Assembly: GCF_001865995.1 (NCBI RefSeq)
Contig: NZ_MLQQ01000045.1
Location: forward strand, 1-64,000
Origin: Anaerobacillus arseniciselenatis
Lineage (GTDB): Bacteria; Bacillota; Bacilli; Bacillales; Anaerobacillaceae
Direction of reading: 5' to 3'
Length of the DNA stretch: 64,000 nucleotides
Under the pieces are notes generated by a model that was given only the letters and a program-made list of their open reading frames with translations, was not told where the DNA came from and did not search any database. Numbering within the stretch: the stretch's first letter is position 1; every line of letters starts with the position of its first letter. A program made the translations under genes and the position numbers. Of this stretch, positions 8,553 through 16,737 are shown one piece after another.

Positions 8553-8899
8553 GTGCTGTGCTGTGAAATTAACTTAAAAATTTCGGTTTCATCTAACAAT
8601 GTAAACTCGTATCCTTTTTTTACAAGACCTTCTTCCAATCCATCTAAAATATCCAAACCAACTAACATAAACCTAGCATCTGGATTATTTACTAACCCAT
8701 CATATCGAATCAACTGCCCGACAGAATGATATGAAACTTTCAATTTCACCTCTACATACAACTCTTTACCGGCCTTATCAATAAACAAAAGGTCACACCG
8801 CTTGCCATTTAAATGAACTTCTCGCTCTTTAAAAGTCAAACCCTCTTCTATTAAACTCGAATTAATAATTAAAGCATTTTGCACATCTAACTCTTTCAC
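8549..8899 (-). CDS. NucS-like PD-(D/E)XK nuclease domain protein
   Basis: This encodes 116 residues from GTG at 8899. GLTFKEREVHLNGKRCDLLFID...ELYVEVK gives the core of a PD-(D/E)XK fold: Asp in CDLLF, then Glu and Lys in the EVK triad. The layout resembles the C-terminal nuclease of NucS/DUF91 proteins and other small island nucleases. At 116 residues it is essentially only the nuclease domain. It is upstream of and overlapping the coiled-coil gene, which may supply specificity. The homologous copy at 15726-15989 lost the EVK segment. Confidence 0.65.
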   Translation of the reverse strand: MKELDVQNALIINSSLIEEGLTFKEREVHLNGKRCDLLFIDKAGKELYVEVKLKVSYHSVGQLIRYDGLVNNPDARFMLVGLDILDGLEEGLVKKGYEFTLLDETEIFKLISQHST

Positions 8900-9033
8900 T
8901 TATTGCCGCTCCTCCCTATTAAAATTTTAGTCTCTACTATATAAGTACTGGTTTAGGAAGGAAAGTGGTGACAAAAATAATCGATTTTTCAATAAGATTT
9001 AGGTATTGTGCATATGGATTATGTTTAATCAAT

Positions 9034-9060
9034 AAAAAATAAACACCCAAAACGGGTGCT
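9034..9060 (-). terminator. terminator of NERD-HRDC remnant
   Basis: On the minus strand AGCACCCG and TGGGTGTT arms are followed by ATTTTTTATTG. The same hairpin is preserved at 16122-16149 after the second copy. Confidence 0.75.
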
Positions 9061-9064
9061 TTAA

Positions 9065-9346
9065 CTAAACATACTTTTTGATAATCTCAATAATCTCTAC
9101 TCCATATTTCTCTACTTTCACTTTTCCAAAGCCACTGATCTTTAATAGTTCGTCACTTGTAGATGGTTTTCTCAGTGACAAGTTCATCTAAGGTAGAGTT
9201 ATAGAATATTAAGTACGCCTTGACGTTTTCTTTTTTCGATTGAGCTAACCTGAATGCTTTTAACTCTTTACTAAGATCCTCGTCTGTTAAAGGTTGTTCA
9301 TTGGCAGTTTCAACCGGTTCGGGTTTTTCCTCGACTTCAACGGTTT
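9065..9346 (-). pseudogene. NERD-HRDC protein remnant (HRDC end only)
   Basis: Residues LKAFRLAQSKKENVKAYLIF and the following helices are an HRDC nucleic-acid-binding domain, as in the C-terminus of NERD-HRDC proteins. Compared with the copy at 16155 there is one extra T in the run at 9167-9170, which shifts the frame before the last 30 residues. The 5' part is missing: homology stops at 9346, immediately before the GTGCCTGTCACTCC repeat at 9349. It cannot make a functional protein. Confidence 0.8.
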
Positions 9347-9348
9347 TT

Positions 9349-9397
9349 AAGTGCCTGTCACTCCTCGAAACATCTTGTTTCATAAGATGTTTCACAG
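9349..9397. repeat. GTGCCTGTCACTCC dispersed repeat
   Basis: AAGTGCCTGTCACTCCTCGA is followed by TTGTTTCA...GATGTTTCACAG. Related copies occur at 47632, 53823 and 62267, and shorter cores at 35559, 51821, 61704 and 62731. The TGTTTCA...TGAAACA parts can form a hairpin. It abuts the broken end of the NERD-HRDC remnant. Confidence 0.75.
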
Positions 9398-9477
9398 AAT
9401 GCTACATGTGATAAAAAACAGCTAAAAAAATGAGTGAACTATTGATGAAAAACCACTGTTTCATGTATAATTTAACT

Positions 9478-9631
9478 AGATACACGCTAGAATAAAAATG
9501 ACCGAACGCTACGAACGTCCGGTCGATGCAACTACATCCGCTAGAAGAGCGGTGACCATTACATTAAGTAAGCTACTGAAAAAAGTAACTCATCCTAACC
9601 TTTGGTCTGGCGTTGGACGGGTTACTTTTTT
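9478..9631 (+). ncRNA. candidate antisense antitoxin RNA (RatA-like)
   Basis: A plus-strand promoter with TTGATG (9442-9447), an 18-bp spacer and TATAAT (9466-9471) predicts a start near 9478. The transcript would run through the hairpin-forming ACCGAACG...CGTCCGGT to the terminator ending at 9631. It has no ORF and overlaps the 3' end of the convergent toxin gene. That is the geometry of TxpA/RatA and related type I systems in Bacillus. The exact 5' end and function are inferred. Confidence 0.55.
9579..9631. terminator. bidirectional terminator shared by toxin and antisense RNA
   Basis: AAAAAAGTAACTCATCC pairs with GGACGGGTTACTTTTTT (two G-T wobbles). Both strands end in a T-run, so it can terminate the toxin mRNA (minus) and the antisense RNA (plus). 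Confidence 0.8.
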
Positions 9632-9723
9632 CGTTCTTTGACAATTAATAAAACCAATGTTATGACACCTATCAATACTAAATTCGATTGAAGTGCTATA
9701 TTCATTGCCTCAAAGATTGTCAC
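9622..9723 (-). CDS. holin-like small toxin of a type I toxin-antitoxin locus
   Basis: This encodes 33 residues starting at GTG: a short N-terminus (TIFEAMNIALQSN), one membrane helix (LVLIGVITLVLLIV) and a basic tail KERKK. This is the pattern of the putative holin-like toxins of Bacillus, related to TxpA and BsrG. GGGAGGTGGG lies just upstream. A TATAAT box for the minus strand sits near 9795. The stop lies inside the shared terminator. The peptide would act at the membrane when antisense control fails. Confidence 0.75.
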   Translation of the reverse strand: MTIFEAMNIALQSNLVLIGVITLVLLIVKERKK

Positions 9724-9944
9724 TCTTCCCACCTCCCTTCTATTGGGAGATGGTCAACCGCCCATCCGCTTTATGTAGTTACTACATCCATTATAACGAA
9801 CGTACGGTCTCTTTTCTATTAAAAATTTTGTCCGTTCCGATGCAAAAAGTGACATAATTCTTTAATAGCGTACAGCATTTGCTTCCTATTCATATAAAAA
9901 CTACGTGCCCATGGTTTGAGACTCACACCTGTCCTCTCGTCCCT

Positions 9945-10295
9945 TTATTTTCTCACCCACACTAACCGGATCTCATAAATAATTCCGTCTTTTTCCACCT
10001 GTCTATCCAAACGCCCATCACTTATTAATCTTTGAAACTCGCGCTTCATTTCATCCGCCCAATCATTAATACTTTTTCTATCATCAAACGGGAAAATCGT
10101 AGGAAATCGTGTATTTAGCCGCTCTAAATCATCGCCATCTAAATGGTGGCGGTAATGATAGTGATATTCCTCTGATTTCAGTTTTGCCTGTAACGGCGGG
10201 CGATCGATCAACTGACCTTTTCGATAAAAAGAAATAATGTTTACTTTACCCGACTTCACTTCATCGACTTCAATTGTTATTGTTTCTAGTTCCAT
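9945..10295 (-). CDS. uncharacterised protein, second gene of a two-gene unit
   Basis: This encodes 116 residues with no recognised domain. The N-terminus is strand-rich (ETITIEVDEVKSGKVNIISFYRKGQLI). There is a His-rich YHYHYRHHLDGDD stretch, then a helical region ending INDWADEMKREFQRLISDG and a final strand EIRLVWVRK. GAGGTGAAAC precedes the ATG. The gap to the upstream 10315 gene is 19 bp, so it is one operon. It lies in the defence island between a toxin locus and a type IIG enzyme. Confidence 0.6.
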   Translation of the reverse strand: MELETITIEVDEVKSGKVNIISFYRKGQLIDRPPLQAKLKSEEYHYHYRHHLDGDDLERLNTRFPTIFPFDDRKSINDWADEMKREFQRLISDGRLDRQVEKDGIIYEIRLVWVRK

Positions 10296-10314
10296 TTACG
10301 TTTCACCTCTACTT

Positions 10315-10986
10315 TTAAATCAAAACAAACTGTTCTAAATCTTTTAAAACATCCTGATAAATCAAATGCTCATCCTTTTCTCCTCTATGAAAATCTTTTA
10401 AATCGAGCTTAACACCGATATACAAATCAATCCAAACATATGACAACGTAGGATCTAATGTACATCTCGTTAATAAATCATCTAATGTTGTTTCCTCCAT
10501 TACTGCTTCAAATAATTCCTCATTACGATTAGTCGGCTGCTTTATGAGTTGACCGTTAGGTTGGAAAGAAAATTGAATACTATGGTAGTCATCCTTTGTA
10601 ATATGAGCATCTAGTTGAATGAAAGGAGTATACTTCCCAGAAATTCTTACGAGGGAACTTGTAAGTGCTGCTAAAGTTTCACTTTGAACAAGTGAATTCC
10701 AAGCCCAACGATGATCCATCAGTTCCTTTGAACTTAGTGATGCTGTTCTACCTTTTTCAATATGAATCCCTGAAAAAAGCATGGTGTCCGTTGTTTTATT
10801 TTCTTTATAAAAGCAGAACTTCGCTTTCTCATATGCTGGCCAATCTTTAGATGGAATGATCCACCACATACTATCAAGTGGTTGAAACTGATTGAAAGGT
10901 CTTAATGTATAATGATCTCTTTCAGACTTAATTAGTGAATATACCGATCTAGAAAACTGTTGAACAGTCACCATTTTTGTTGTCAC
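10315..10986 (-). CDS. uncharacterised protein, first gene of a two-gene unit
   Basis: This encodes 223 residues from GTG at 10986, chosen because GAGGGGG is seven bases upstream; the longer frame would begin upstream of this site. A conserved-looking central patch reads LDSMWWIIPSKDWPAYEKAK. Several strands follow (IQLDAHITKDDYHSIQFSF). I recognise no family, signal peptide or membrane segment, so it is probably cytoplasmic. Codon use is ordinary for the window. A partner role with the 116-residue protein is inferred from spacing only. Confidence 0.6.
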   Translation of the reverse strand: MTTKMVTVQQFSRSVYSLIKSERDHYTLRPFNQFQPLDSMWWIIPSKDWPAYEKAKFCFYKENKTTDTMLFSGIHIEKGRTASLSSKELMDHRWAWNSLVQSETLAALTSSLVRISGKYTPFIQLDAHITKDDYHSIQFSFQPNGQLIKQPTNRNEELFEAVMEETTLDDLLTRCTLDPTLSYVWIDLYIGVKLDLKDFHRGEKDEHLIYQDVLKDLEQFVLI

Positions 10987-11497
10987 TAAAATCCCCCTCA
11001 CCAAAAGTATTACTACAATTGTACATGATTTTAGGAAAATATTGTATATGAGTTATTAAAAATATGTAATGCACTTTACTATCGGGAAGTTCCAGTGGTA
11101 ACTTGTGCAGGCCCTTGTCCTAAAAGCGAGGAAGTTTAGCTAACGTCCGCTCGTTTTAAAACAATATTTTTAAATAAGCAAGGAGTAATGGGGTTGAGTC
11201 TATGAGATGACAGACTTGCAGTAGGGACGAGGAGTCAGGGGTTCCTCGTCCCAGCGGCTGTTCTTTATATGAAGTAGGTACATGATAAGGTATAGCAAAG
11301 ACCCCTTGCTCGCTTTGTTTTATACGTGAAAGAAGCAAGAGACCGTTCCATCGCTTATTTTTATCGAAAAATAATGCTTATAGTTTTCCGCAATCGCGCC
11401 AGGTTGAGGAAGATCACTTTTTATTGCATAGTATTTTTGTACTGTGAAATAAACAATAGAAAGAATATGTTTTTTTCTTTAACCCTTTTTAACAAAT
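10987..11497. other. intergenic region with GGGACGAGGA hairpin
   Basis: There is no gene here. A perfect ten-base stem (GGGACGAGGA at 11224-11233, TCCTCGTCCC at 11243-11252) belongs to the GGGAC...GTCCC hairpins scattered through the window. A fragment GAAAGAAGCAAGAGA near 11329 also appears in both copies of the duplicated block (8307, 15473). Confidence 0.5.
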
Positions 11498-14400
11498 TTA
11501 TTGAAATCCATTAACTGGCCATCCTCCACTATTTTCAATAACATTGTCTATGCTATTTTGAAGTTGTATAGTTTCCTTTATTACCGATACTACCTTTTGA
11601 TAATATAGAAGATCATTATAAGAGAGCATTCGCTGTTTTCTATCTTTTAACCACTTCTGACACAGTTTGTATCCACCAATCTCATAATTCCAAACTTCCT
11701 TTTCCACATTTATAAAATACTGTTTATTGTTAATATGAACCTTACCTTTATTATTTTTTACTTCCTCGTACAATATTTTATCTATTTTATTTGTACCCGC
11801 TATAGGAAAGTTCGTAACAATGTTGACCTGCTTTTCTAATAGATGAAGATGTACTAATTGATTACCTAATTCAGACAATTTAAAGAATAATTCAAAATTA
11901 TTTGTTATAGGTATATGTGGGTAATCCCTTATTAAATATTCATTATAACGATTTTGAAAACCATTGCTGTACAGAATTGCATAAATATAACCTAATACGT
12001 CTTCGCCGGTATATTCATTTTTAGTATTTCTTTTTCTATTCACAAACTTTACATCTAGTTTTTTCTCGATATACTTAAGAAATTTATAATTAAAATTATG
12101 ATGAGGAGGGGATTTTCTTATCAAAGTTGAGTCATCATTGTCGATTAAATAGATTGGGAATACAAAAGCGTTGTTTGATGTCTTTGATGAAAGTAAAGCA
12201 GCATCAGTTATATTTCTACTTACAAATGCATGTTTGAATGTCTCACCTTTGGTTAGTCGTGATGTGATTAAAGCGATATTATTACCATTAATCAAATTTT
12301 CCATTACCTTTTTTCTTGGCATACATAGAAAACCTCTGCTATTTCCTGTGTAGTAAGTATGCCTAATATCGAAAGGACGATACATTATTGGTTTTATTAG
12401 TTCAGGATCCAATTTAGAATCTATAATATCTTTTTGTGCTAGTTTAACTTTCCAATCTCTTACATCTTTTCTTAGTTTATATTTTTCTCTTGCACTTTCA
12501 ACATCAATTTTGACAAAATCACTAATTTTATCCATGACTTCATCTGGTGACCAGTTAATAGTAAAATGATCTCTTGCTGTAACTACTCCGTTTGAATATA
12601 CATTGAATATTTCTGTCATCTTCCATCCTTTTTGATATTCTTCATAATTACTTGTATCTTGAGGTACAAACAAAAAATGAGGTTCTATTGGATTAATTTT
12701 AATCCATTCTGTTAAGTACAAGTCATTGTTTTCAAGAAACTTATACTTTTCGATTTGTTTTCCCCATAAGTCTTTATAATATATAGCAGATACGTCAGAC
12801 ATTTCGGAATTATATTTAATAAAAAATGTAATTGCTACTCCTTGTTCAATTTCAAAAACATTTTCGTCTGTTTCTCCTTCAGGTGTTTTTTCCTGTTTCC
12901 TAACATTACCATGAAGGTTTAACACAAAAATCTCATCAAAACTTTTCATTAAATGATTTCTCATGCCTCTAAAGGTAGCATTATCTAGGTAAGCATGATT
13001 AGTAACAAACGCTAAAATTCCAGTGCCTGTTTGCTCAATTCGCCACTGACCGAATCTTATAAATTTCACATAATCATCTTGAAGCCATTTTGTATTTCTT
13101 TCATTAAGTGGTTTATTATCGACAAAATAATAATCTTGTACAAGTGATTTAATCCATTCATTATTATTTGCAGAATTACCAAAGTAAGGAGGATTACCAA
13201 TAACAACCATAACAGGTACTGCGCTCTTTACTTTTCTTGCTGCATTTGCCTCCTCAGCCAACCAATACGAAAATAATGGTTGCTCAATCATCTCATGTGC
13301 TTCTTCTAGGGTGTTTGTTAAATAAACCCTTAACCTTTCATCATTTGATAAATCATAACCTAATTTTTGTAATCCAAGACTTAGCTTCATATGAGAAACG
13401 GTATAAGGTGCCATTAACAATTCAAAACCATATAGGCGGGGAAGTAAATGATTAAATACATATCCTGACCACATACCCTCATTTCCCACAAAAGACTTGT
13501 AAATTTCTTGCACAATCTCATTAAGGAAAGTACCGGTCCCAGTAGCAGGATCGAGAATTTGTACTCTATGTAATTTCTTGTCATTTTCGTTTTTAATTAA
13601 GCTCGAATCAGCTAATCCATCTTCAAGATTAAAGTTATTTTTCAGAATGGCATCTACACTTCTAACCATATATGAAACAACTTGTTTTGGTGTAAAATAA
13701 ACTCCTCTTAGAGTTTTAATTGATGCGTCGTAATATGACAAGAACGTTTCATAAAAATGAACAATTGGATCGTCAGAGGATTTTAATACTGTTTTAATAT
13801 CTATTGAGTTAAGTAGTTTAACTAAATCATCAACTATCCATATGACATTATCATGTAGTTCTGGCCCAACTATTTGATTAAACATCTTTCTTAAAAAGGG
13901 GTTTGTTTTTGGTATTACATCAGATGAATTATGCCTAGTTAGTTTATCTTGTTTAGGAATGGCTACCCGTGCAGCAAATAATCCATAACAGATAGTTTGG
14001 GCATACATATCAGAAAGCTCTACTTCAGTTAACTCTTCCAATAAGATGAGCCTAAATCCCTCTAGTTGTTGTCTTAATGAATTGACGTTCTTTTTTGATT
14101 GTTCGAGTAATTGATGTAGTTCTCTTTTGATGTATATTCCGTATGTAGCCATTCGTTTAGCGAGTTCTTCAGGAGTATTTATTTGGGCAAAGGAACCAAA
14201 AAAAACTATAATTAATTTTAAAAAATCTTCGTATTGGCTAGGCCTCTTTTTTAATTTATTATTAACGTTAACGCTGGCTATTTCAATGGACAATTTCAAT
14301 TCACCTGATGAATACCATCTAAATTCTGTATAGTTCGTTAATATTAAGTTTGAGATGCTTTGGCGATACCTTGTAAGTTGTTCATTTTCTTCAACTGCAT

Positions 14401-14638
14401 TTAGATCCATACCTATCTTCTTAGTTTCGATATAACCTAATGGGAACTTATTTTTCGTAATTAGAAAATCTGGTGCCCCCGATGCAATCCGTTGTGGTTC
14501 GTTTATCGCCACTATATCCTTGTCTATAGATTCAATTAAGCTTTTTAGTATCGGCCTAAACGAATGTTCTGTAAAATTACCGATTGCTAATTCCTTTTCT
14601 AAACCATTAAGATAATTTTTAATTAAGTCTTTCCCCAT
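11498..14638 (-). CDS. type IIG/ISP restriction enzyme and adenine methyltransferase
   Basis: This encodes 1046 residues from ATG at 14638 (AAAGGGGGC upstream); the 115 residues of open frame before it have no site and look non-coding. The N-terminal PD-(D/E)XK nuclease has GAPDFLI (Asp about 57) and GYIETKK (Glu 71, Lys 73). The N6-adenine methyltransferase has motif I LDPATGTGTF near 362 and the catalytic NPPY near 480. The remaining 500 residues hold a target-recognition region. No helicase motifs are visible, which separates it from LlaGI-type ISP enzymes. A single chain would both methylate and cut, so no separate methylase is needed. Confidence 0.82.
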   Translation of the reverse strand: MGKDLIKNYLNGLEKELAIGNFTEHSFRPILKSLIESIDKDIVAINEPQRIASGAPDFLITKNKFPLGYIETKKIGMDLNAVEENEQLTRYRQSISNLILTNYTEFRWYSSGELKLSIEIASVNVNNKLKKRPSQYEDFLKLIIVFFGSFAQINTPEELAKRMATYGIYIKRELHQLLEQSKKNVNSLRQQLEGFRLILLEELTEVELSDMYAQTICYGLFAARVAIPKQDKLTRHNSSDVIPKTNPFLRKMFNQIVGPELHDNVIWIVDDLVKLLNSIDIKTVLKSSDDPIVHFYETFLSYYDASIKTLRGVYFTPKQVVSYMVRSVDAILKNNFNLEDGLADSSLIKNENDKKLHRVQILDPATGTGTFLNEIVQEIYKSFVGNEGMWSGYVFNHLLPRLYGFELLMAPYTVSHMKLSLGLQKLGYDLSNDERLRVYLTNTLEEAHEMIEQPLFSYWLAEEANAARKVKSAVPVMVVIGNPPYFGNSANNNEWIKSLVQDYYFVDNKPLNERNTKWLQDDYVKFIRFGQWRIEQTGTGILAFVTNHAYLDNATFRGMRNHLMKSFDEIFVLNLHGNVRKQEKTPEGETDENVFEIEQGVAITFFIKYNSEMSDVSAIYYKDLWGKQIEKYKFLENNDLYLTEWIKINPIEPHFLFVPQDTSNYEEYQKGWKMTEIFNVYSNGVVTARDHFTINWSPDEVMDKISDFVKIDVESAREKYKLRKDVRDWKVKLAQKDIIDSKLDPELIKPIMYRPFDIRHTYYTGNSRGFLCMPRKKVMENLINGNNIALITSRLTKGETFKHAFVSRNITDAALLSSKTSNNAFVFPIYLIDNDDSTLIRKSPPHHNFNYKFLKYIEKKLDVKFVNRKRNTKNEYTGEDVLGYIYAILYSNGFQNRYNEYLIRDYPHIPITNNFELFFKLSELGNQLVHLHLLEKQVNIVTNFPIAGTNKIDKILYEEVKNNKGKVHINNKQYFINVEKEVWNYEIGGYKLCQKWLKDRKQRMLSYNDLLYYQKVVSVIKETIQLQNSIDNVIENSGGWPVNGFQ

Positions 14639-15130
14639 GTAAAATCGCCCCCTTTCTATATTTATTAGAAAGGGATATAGACAAGAACCTACTAACGCAA
14701 AAAGACAAGGCCTGAAGAGCATTGAAAAGAATTGGTAAGAAATCGAGACAAATAGTTGCGTGTTACAGACGTGGTTAATAATTATGATAGTGAATAAATT
14801 GTAGAAGTAGCTAAAGACGCTATTGGTGTGTCGCTTAAACGCTGGAATAATTCCTAATTCACCACTATCTGCGTTAAAAACTGACGAATGAAACAGTATG
14901 GTTAACGTAAATATTAAAGGTTTATTAAACAGTATCGCCGCAGTAATACTAACATTTACCACAAAATCTGGACATATAATCACTACTTGATCAGTTGCTG
15001 GAGTTAAAGCTTACCCAGACTATGCGGAATATGGCGTAACAAAATGGATTCTTTCGGAACAATCCGGCTGTCGATAATTTCTCGGTAGCCTAATCATCAT
15101 TTCAAAATTCACCTAAAAATGAAAACAACT
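14639..15130. other. intergenic region upstream of the type IIG gene
   Basis: I see no supported gene. An open minus-strand frame continues upstream of the type IIG start, but it lacks a ribosome binding site and reads as low-complexity hydrophobic sequence. Confidence 0.5.
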
Positions 15131-15239
15131 GCTGCGCAGTATTGAGTCTACTACGCAGTACAAAGCAATCTCGACCGCTCGCAAAAACTGTTCTTATATG
15201 AAAATTAATAAAATATTTATAACATCTTTTATAATCTTA

Positions 15240-15352
15240 AGTGAATTTCATAATTCGATATTTTCGCCATCAAGCCTATAATGTAGTTGTTTAATGGCTC
15301 GCAACTACATATAGTTTCATACTACTCGTTTTTGGTAATTATGAAATTCACT
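15240..15352. mobile_element. MITE-like 115-bp element, copy B
   Basis: AGTGAATTTCATAATT and AATTATGAAATTCACT are near-perfect inverted ends, 113 bp apart. The interior has GATATTTTCGCCA and a TTTTTGGT just before the right end. Reverse-complemented, it matches the elements at 52444 and 61961. Confidence 0.8.
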
Positions 15353-15391
15353 CAACTAGCAGGACTTCAGCCAGTGGTAAAACAGGCGGAC

Positions 15392-15460
15392 ATTCAATGG
15401 TACACTTTTTTCATTTGGTGGTAAATGCTATGTCAGAGGTGGTACATTTCAATTGCGGTA
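15392..15460. mobile_element. IS21-like end remnant, second copy
   Basis: This is the same GGTACAC...GGTGGTA...GGTGGTACA series as 8225-8296. It has no associated transposase. Confidence 0.35.
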
Positions 15461-15508
15461 ATCGGCGACCTGAAAGAAGCAAGAGATCCCGCTCGCTTCT
15501 TTAGGTGT

Positions 15509-15717
15509 TCACCTCTCACCAAAACTCTCTAACCGGTTTATTCTTTCTCTCATTCTCGTTACTTCTGTTAATAAAAAATCAATGCGATCTTCTACATACG
15601 TTTGTTGCATCTCGATCGACTTCAACTTTGCCGTATGGCGAAAACGAGCGAGCGCACTTCGTCTAACCAGTCATTATCGTCATTTTCACTGGCACTAGGT
15701 TTCCCTTGAAAAGTCAC
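15509..15717 (-). pseudogene. frameshifted coiled-coil gene (copy of 8343-8552)
   Basis: It is 209 bp against 210 in the intact copy. The A-run at 15641-15644 has four A where the intact copy has five, which shifts the frame in the middle. The GTG start and terminal stop positions are otherwise conserved. Confidence 0.8.
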
Positions 15718-15725
15718 GTGCATAA

Positions 15726-15989
15726 GCTATGAAATCAACTTAGAAATTTCGGTTTCATCTAACAATTTAAACTCATAACCTTTTTTTACAAGCCCCTCTT
15801 CCAACCCATCTAAAATATCTAAACCAACTAACATAAACCTAGCATCTGGATTATTCGCTAACCCATATCAATAAACAAAAGGTCACACCGCTTGCCATTT
15901 AAACAAACTTCACGCTCCTTAAAAGTCAAACCCTCTTCTATTAAAATCGGATTAATAATTAAAGCATTTTGCACATCTAACTCTTTCAC
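15726..15989 (-). pseudogene. NucS-like nuclease gene with internal deletion
   Basis: This is a copy of 8549-8899. About 75 bp are missing between CCCAT and ATCAATAAAC near 15866. The loss covers the segment encoding ELYVEVK (the catalytic Glu-x-Lys) and the frame then hits a stop. The flanks remain similar, so the deletion is secondary to the duplication. Confidence 0.8.
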
Positions 15990-16121
15990 TTATTGCCACT
16001 CTTCCCTATTAAAATTTTGTCTTTACTATATAAGTACAGGTTTAGGAGGGGAAGCGGTGACAAAAACAATCGATTTTTCAATAAGATTTAGGTGTTGTGC
16101 AGATGGATTTTGTTTAATTAA

Positions 16122-16149
16122 TAAAAAAGAAACACCCAGTACGGGTGCT
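16122..16149 (-). terminator. terminator after the ParA operon / HRDC remnant
   Basis: On the minus strand AGCACCCGTACTGGGTGTTT is followed by CTTTTTTATT. It is equivalent to the hairpin at 9034-9060. Confidence 0.75.
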
Positions 16150-16154
16150 TGAAA

Positions 16155-16737
16155 CTAAACATACTTTTTTATAATCTCAACAATCTCTGCTCCATATTTC
16201 TCTACTTTCACTTTTCCAAAGCCACTGATCTTTAATAGTTCGTCACTCGTAGATGGTTTCTCAGCGACGAGTTCATCTAAGGTAGAGTTATAGAATATTA
16301 AGTACGCCTTGACGTTTTCTTTTTTCGATTGAGCTAACCTGAATGCTTTTAACTCTATACTGAGATCCTCGTCTGTTAAAGGTTGTTCATTGACAGTTTC
16401 AACCGGTTCGGGTTTTTCCTCGACTTCAACGGTTGCGGTTGCATCGTCAGTCTCCAAGAAATACTTTACTAAATCCAAAGGTTTTGGTTGGTGATTTTCC
16501 GATATAAAGTCTGCAATTTCGTACACTTGCTTATCAAGCATAAAGTTTCTTTTTTAATGCCGTAAATTCTTTTGACAAGAAATCGACTAGCTGATCTACT
16601 TTAATGATCGATTTTTGGATATCTTTCGGTGCCTTTGACCTATTATCGATTGATTTAGGGTTTGCTAAAACAACAATCGACATAGAGATCTTTTGTTTAA
16701 GAGTCTTAACTATCGCTCCTCTTTCTCGATTTAACAA
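16155..16737 (-). pseudogene. NERD-HRDC protein, 5'-truncated and frameshifted
   Basis: Two overlapping frames belong to one ancestral gene. The first (about 16720-16534) has the end of a NERD nuclease-related domain, SIVVLANPKS...APKDIQKSII. The second (16541-16155) carries a linker with EVEEKPEPVETVNEQ and an HRDC domain (AFRLAQSKKENVKAYLIF, ISGFGKVKVEKYG). The N-terminal part of NERD is missing, and the frame breaks at 16541 where ATGC overlaps the first stop. The 5' end is fused onto the 3' end of the 16706 gene, so a rearrangement attached it to the ParA operon. The second frame could still make a 128-residue HRDC protein. Confidence 0.7.

Larger units (their letters stand above)
7971..9346. 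repeat. 1.4-kb duplicated block, copy 1 (better preserved)
   Basis: It aligns along its length with 15131-16432. Both start with GCGCAGTAT...AAAGCAATCTCGACCG. They share a MITE-like element, IS21-like end sequences, a coiled-coil gene, a NucS-like gene and a terminator, and end within a NERD-HRDC gene. In this copy the first two genes are intact, and the HRDC part is frameshifted and cut off at the repeat at 9349. Identity looks roughly 85-90 percent by eye. Confidence 0.85.
15131..16432. repeat. 1.4-kb duplicated block, copy 2 (decayed)
   Basis: This is the counterpart of 7971-9346. It carries a one-base deletion in the coiled-coil gene, a deletion of about 75 bp in the nuclease gene and a retained HRDC end. 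Because both coding genes of copy 1 are open and both here are broken, copy 1 is the likely functional one. Confidence 0.85.

Noticed and set aside
11156..11338. 60-residue minus-strand ORF
   Set aside because: It spans the GGGACGAGGA hairpin repeat, lacks a ribosome binding site and has no protein-like pattern.
11498..14983. Longer start for the type IIG protein (extra 115 residues)
   Set aside because: The upstream part has no ribosome binding site and reads as hydrophobic low-complexity sequence; ATG at 14638 has AAAGGGGGC before it.
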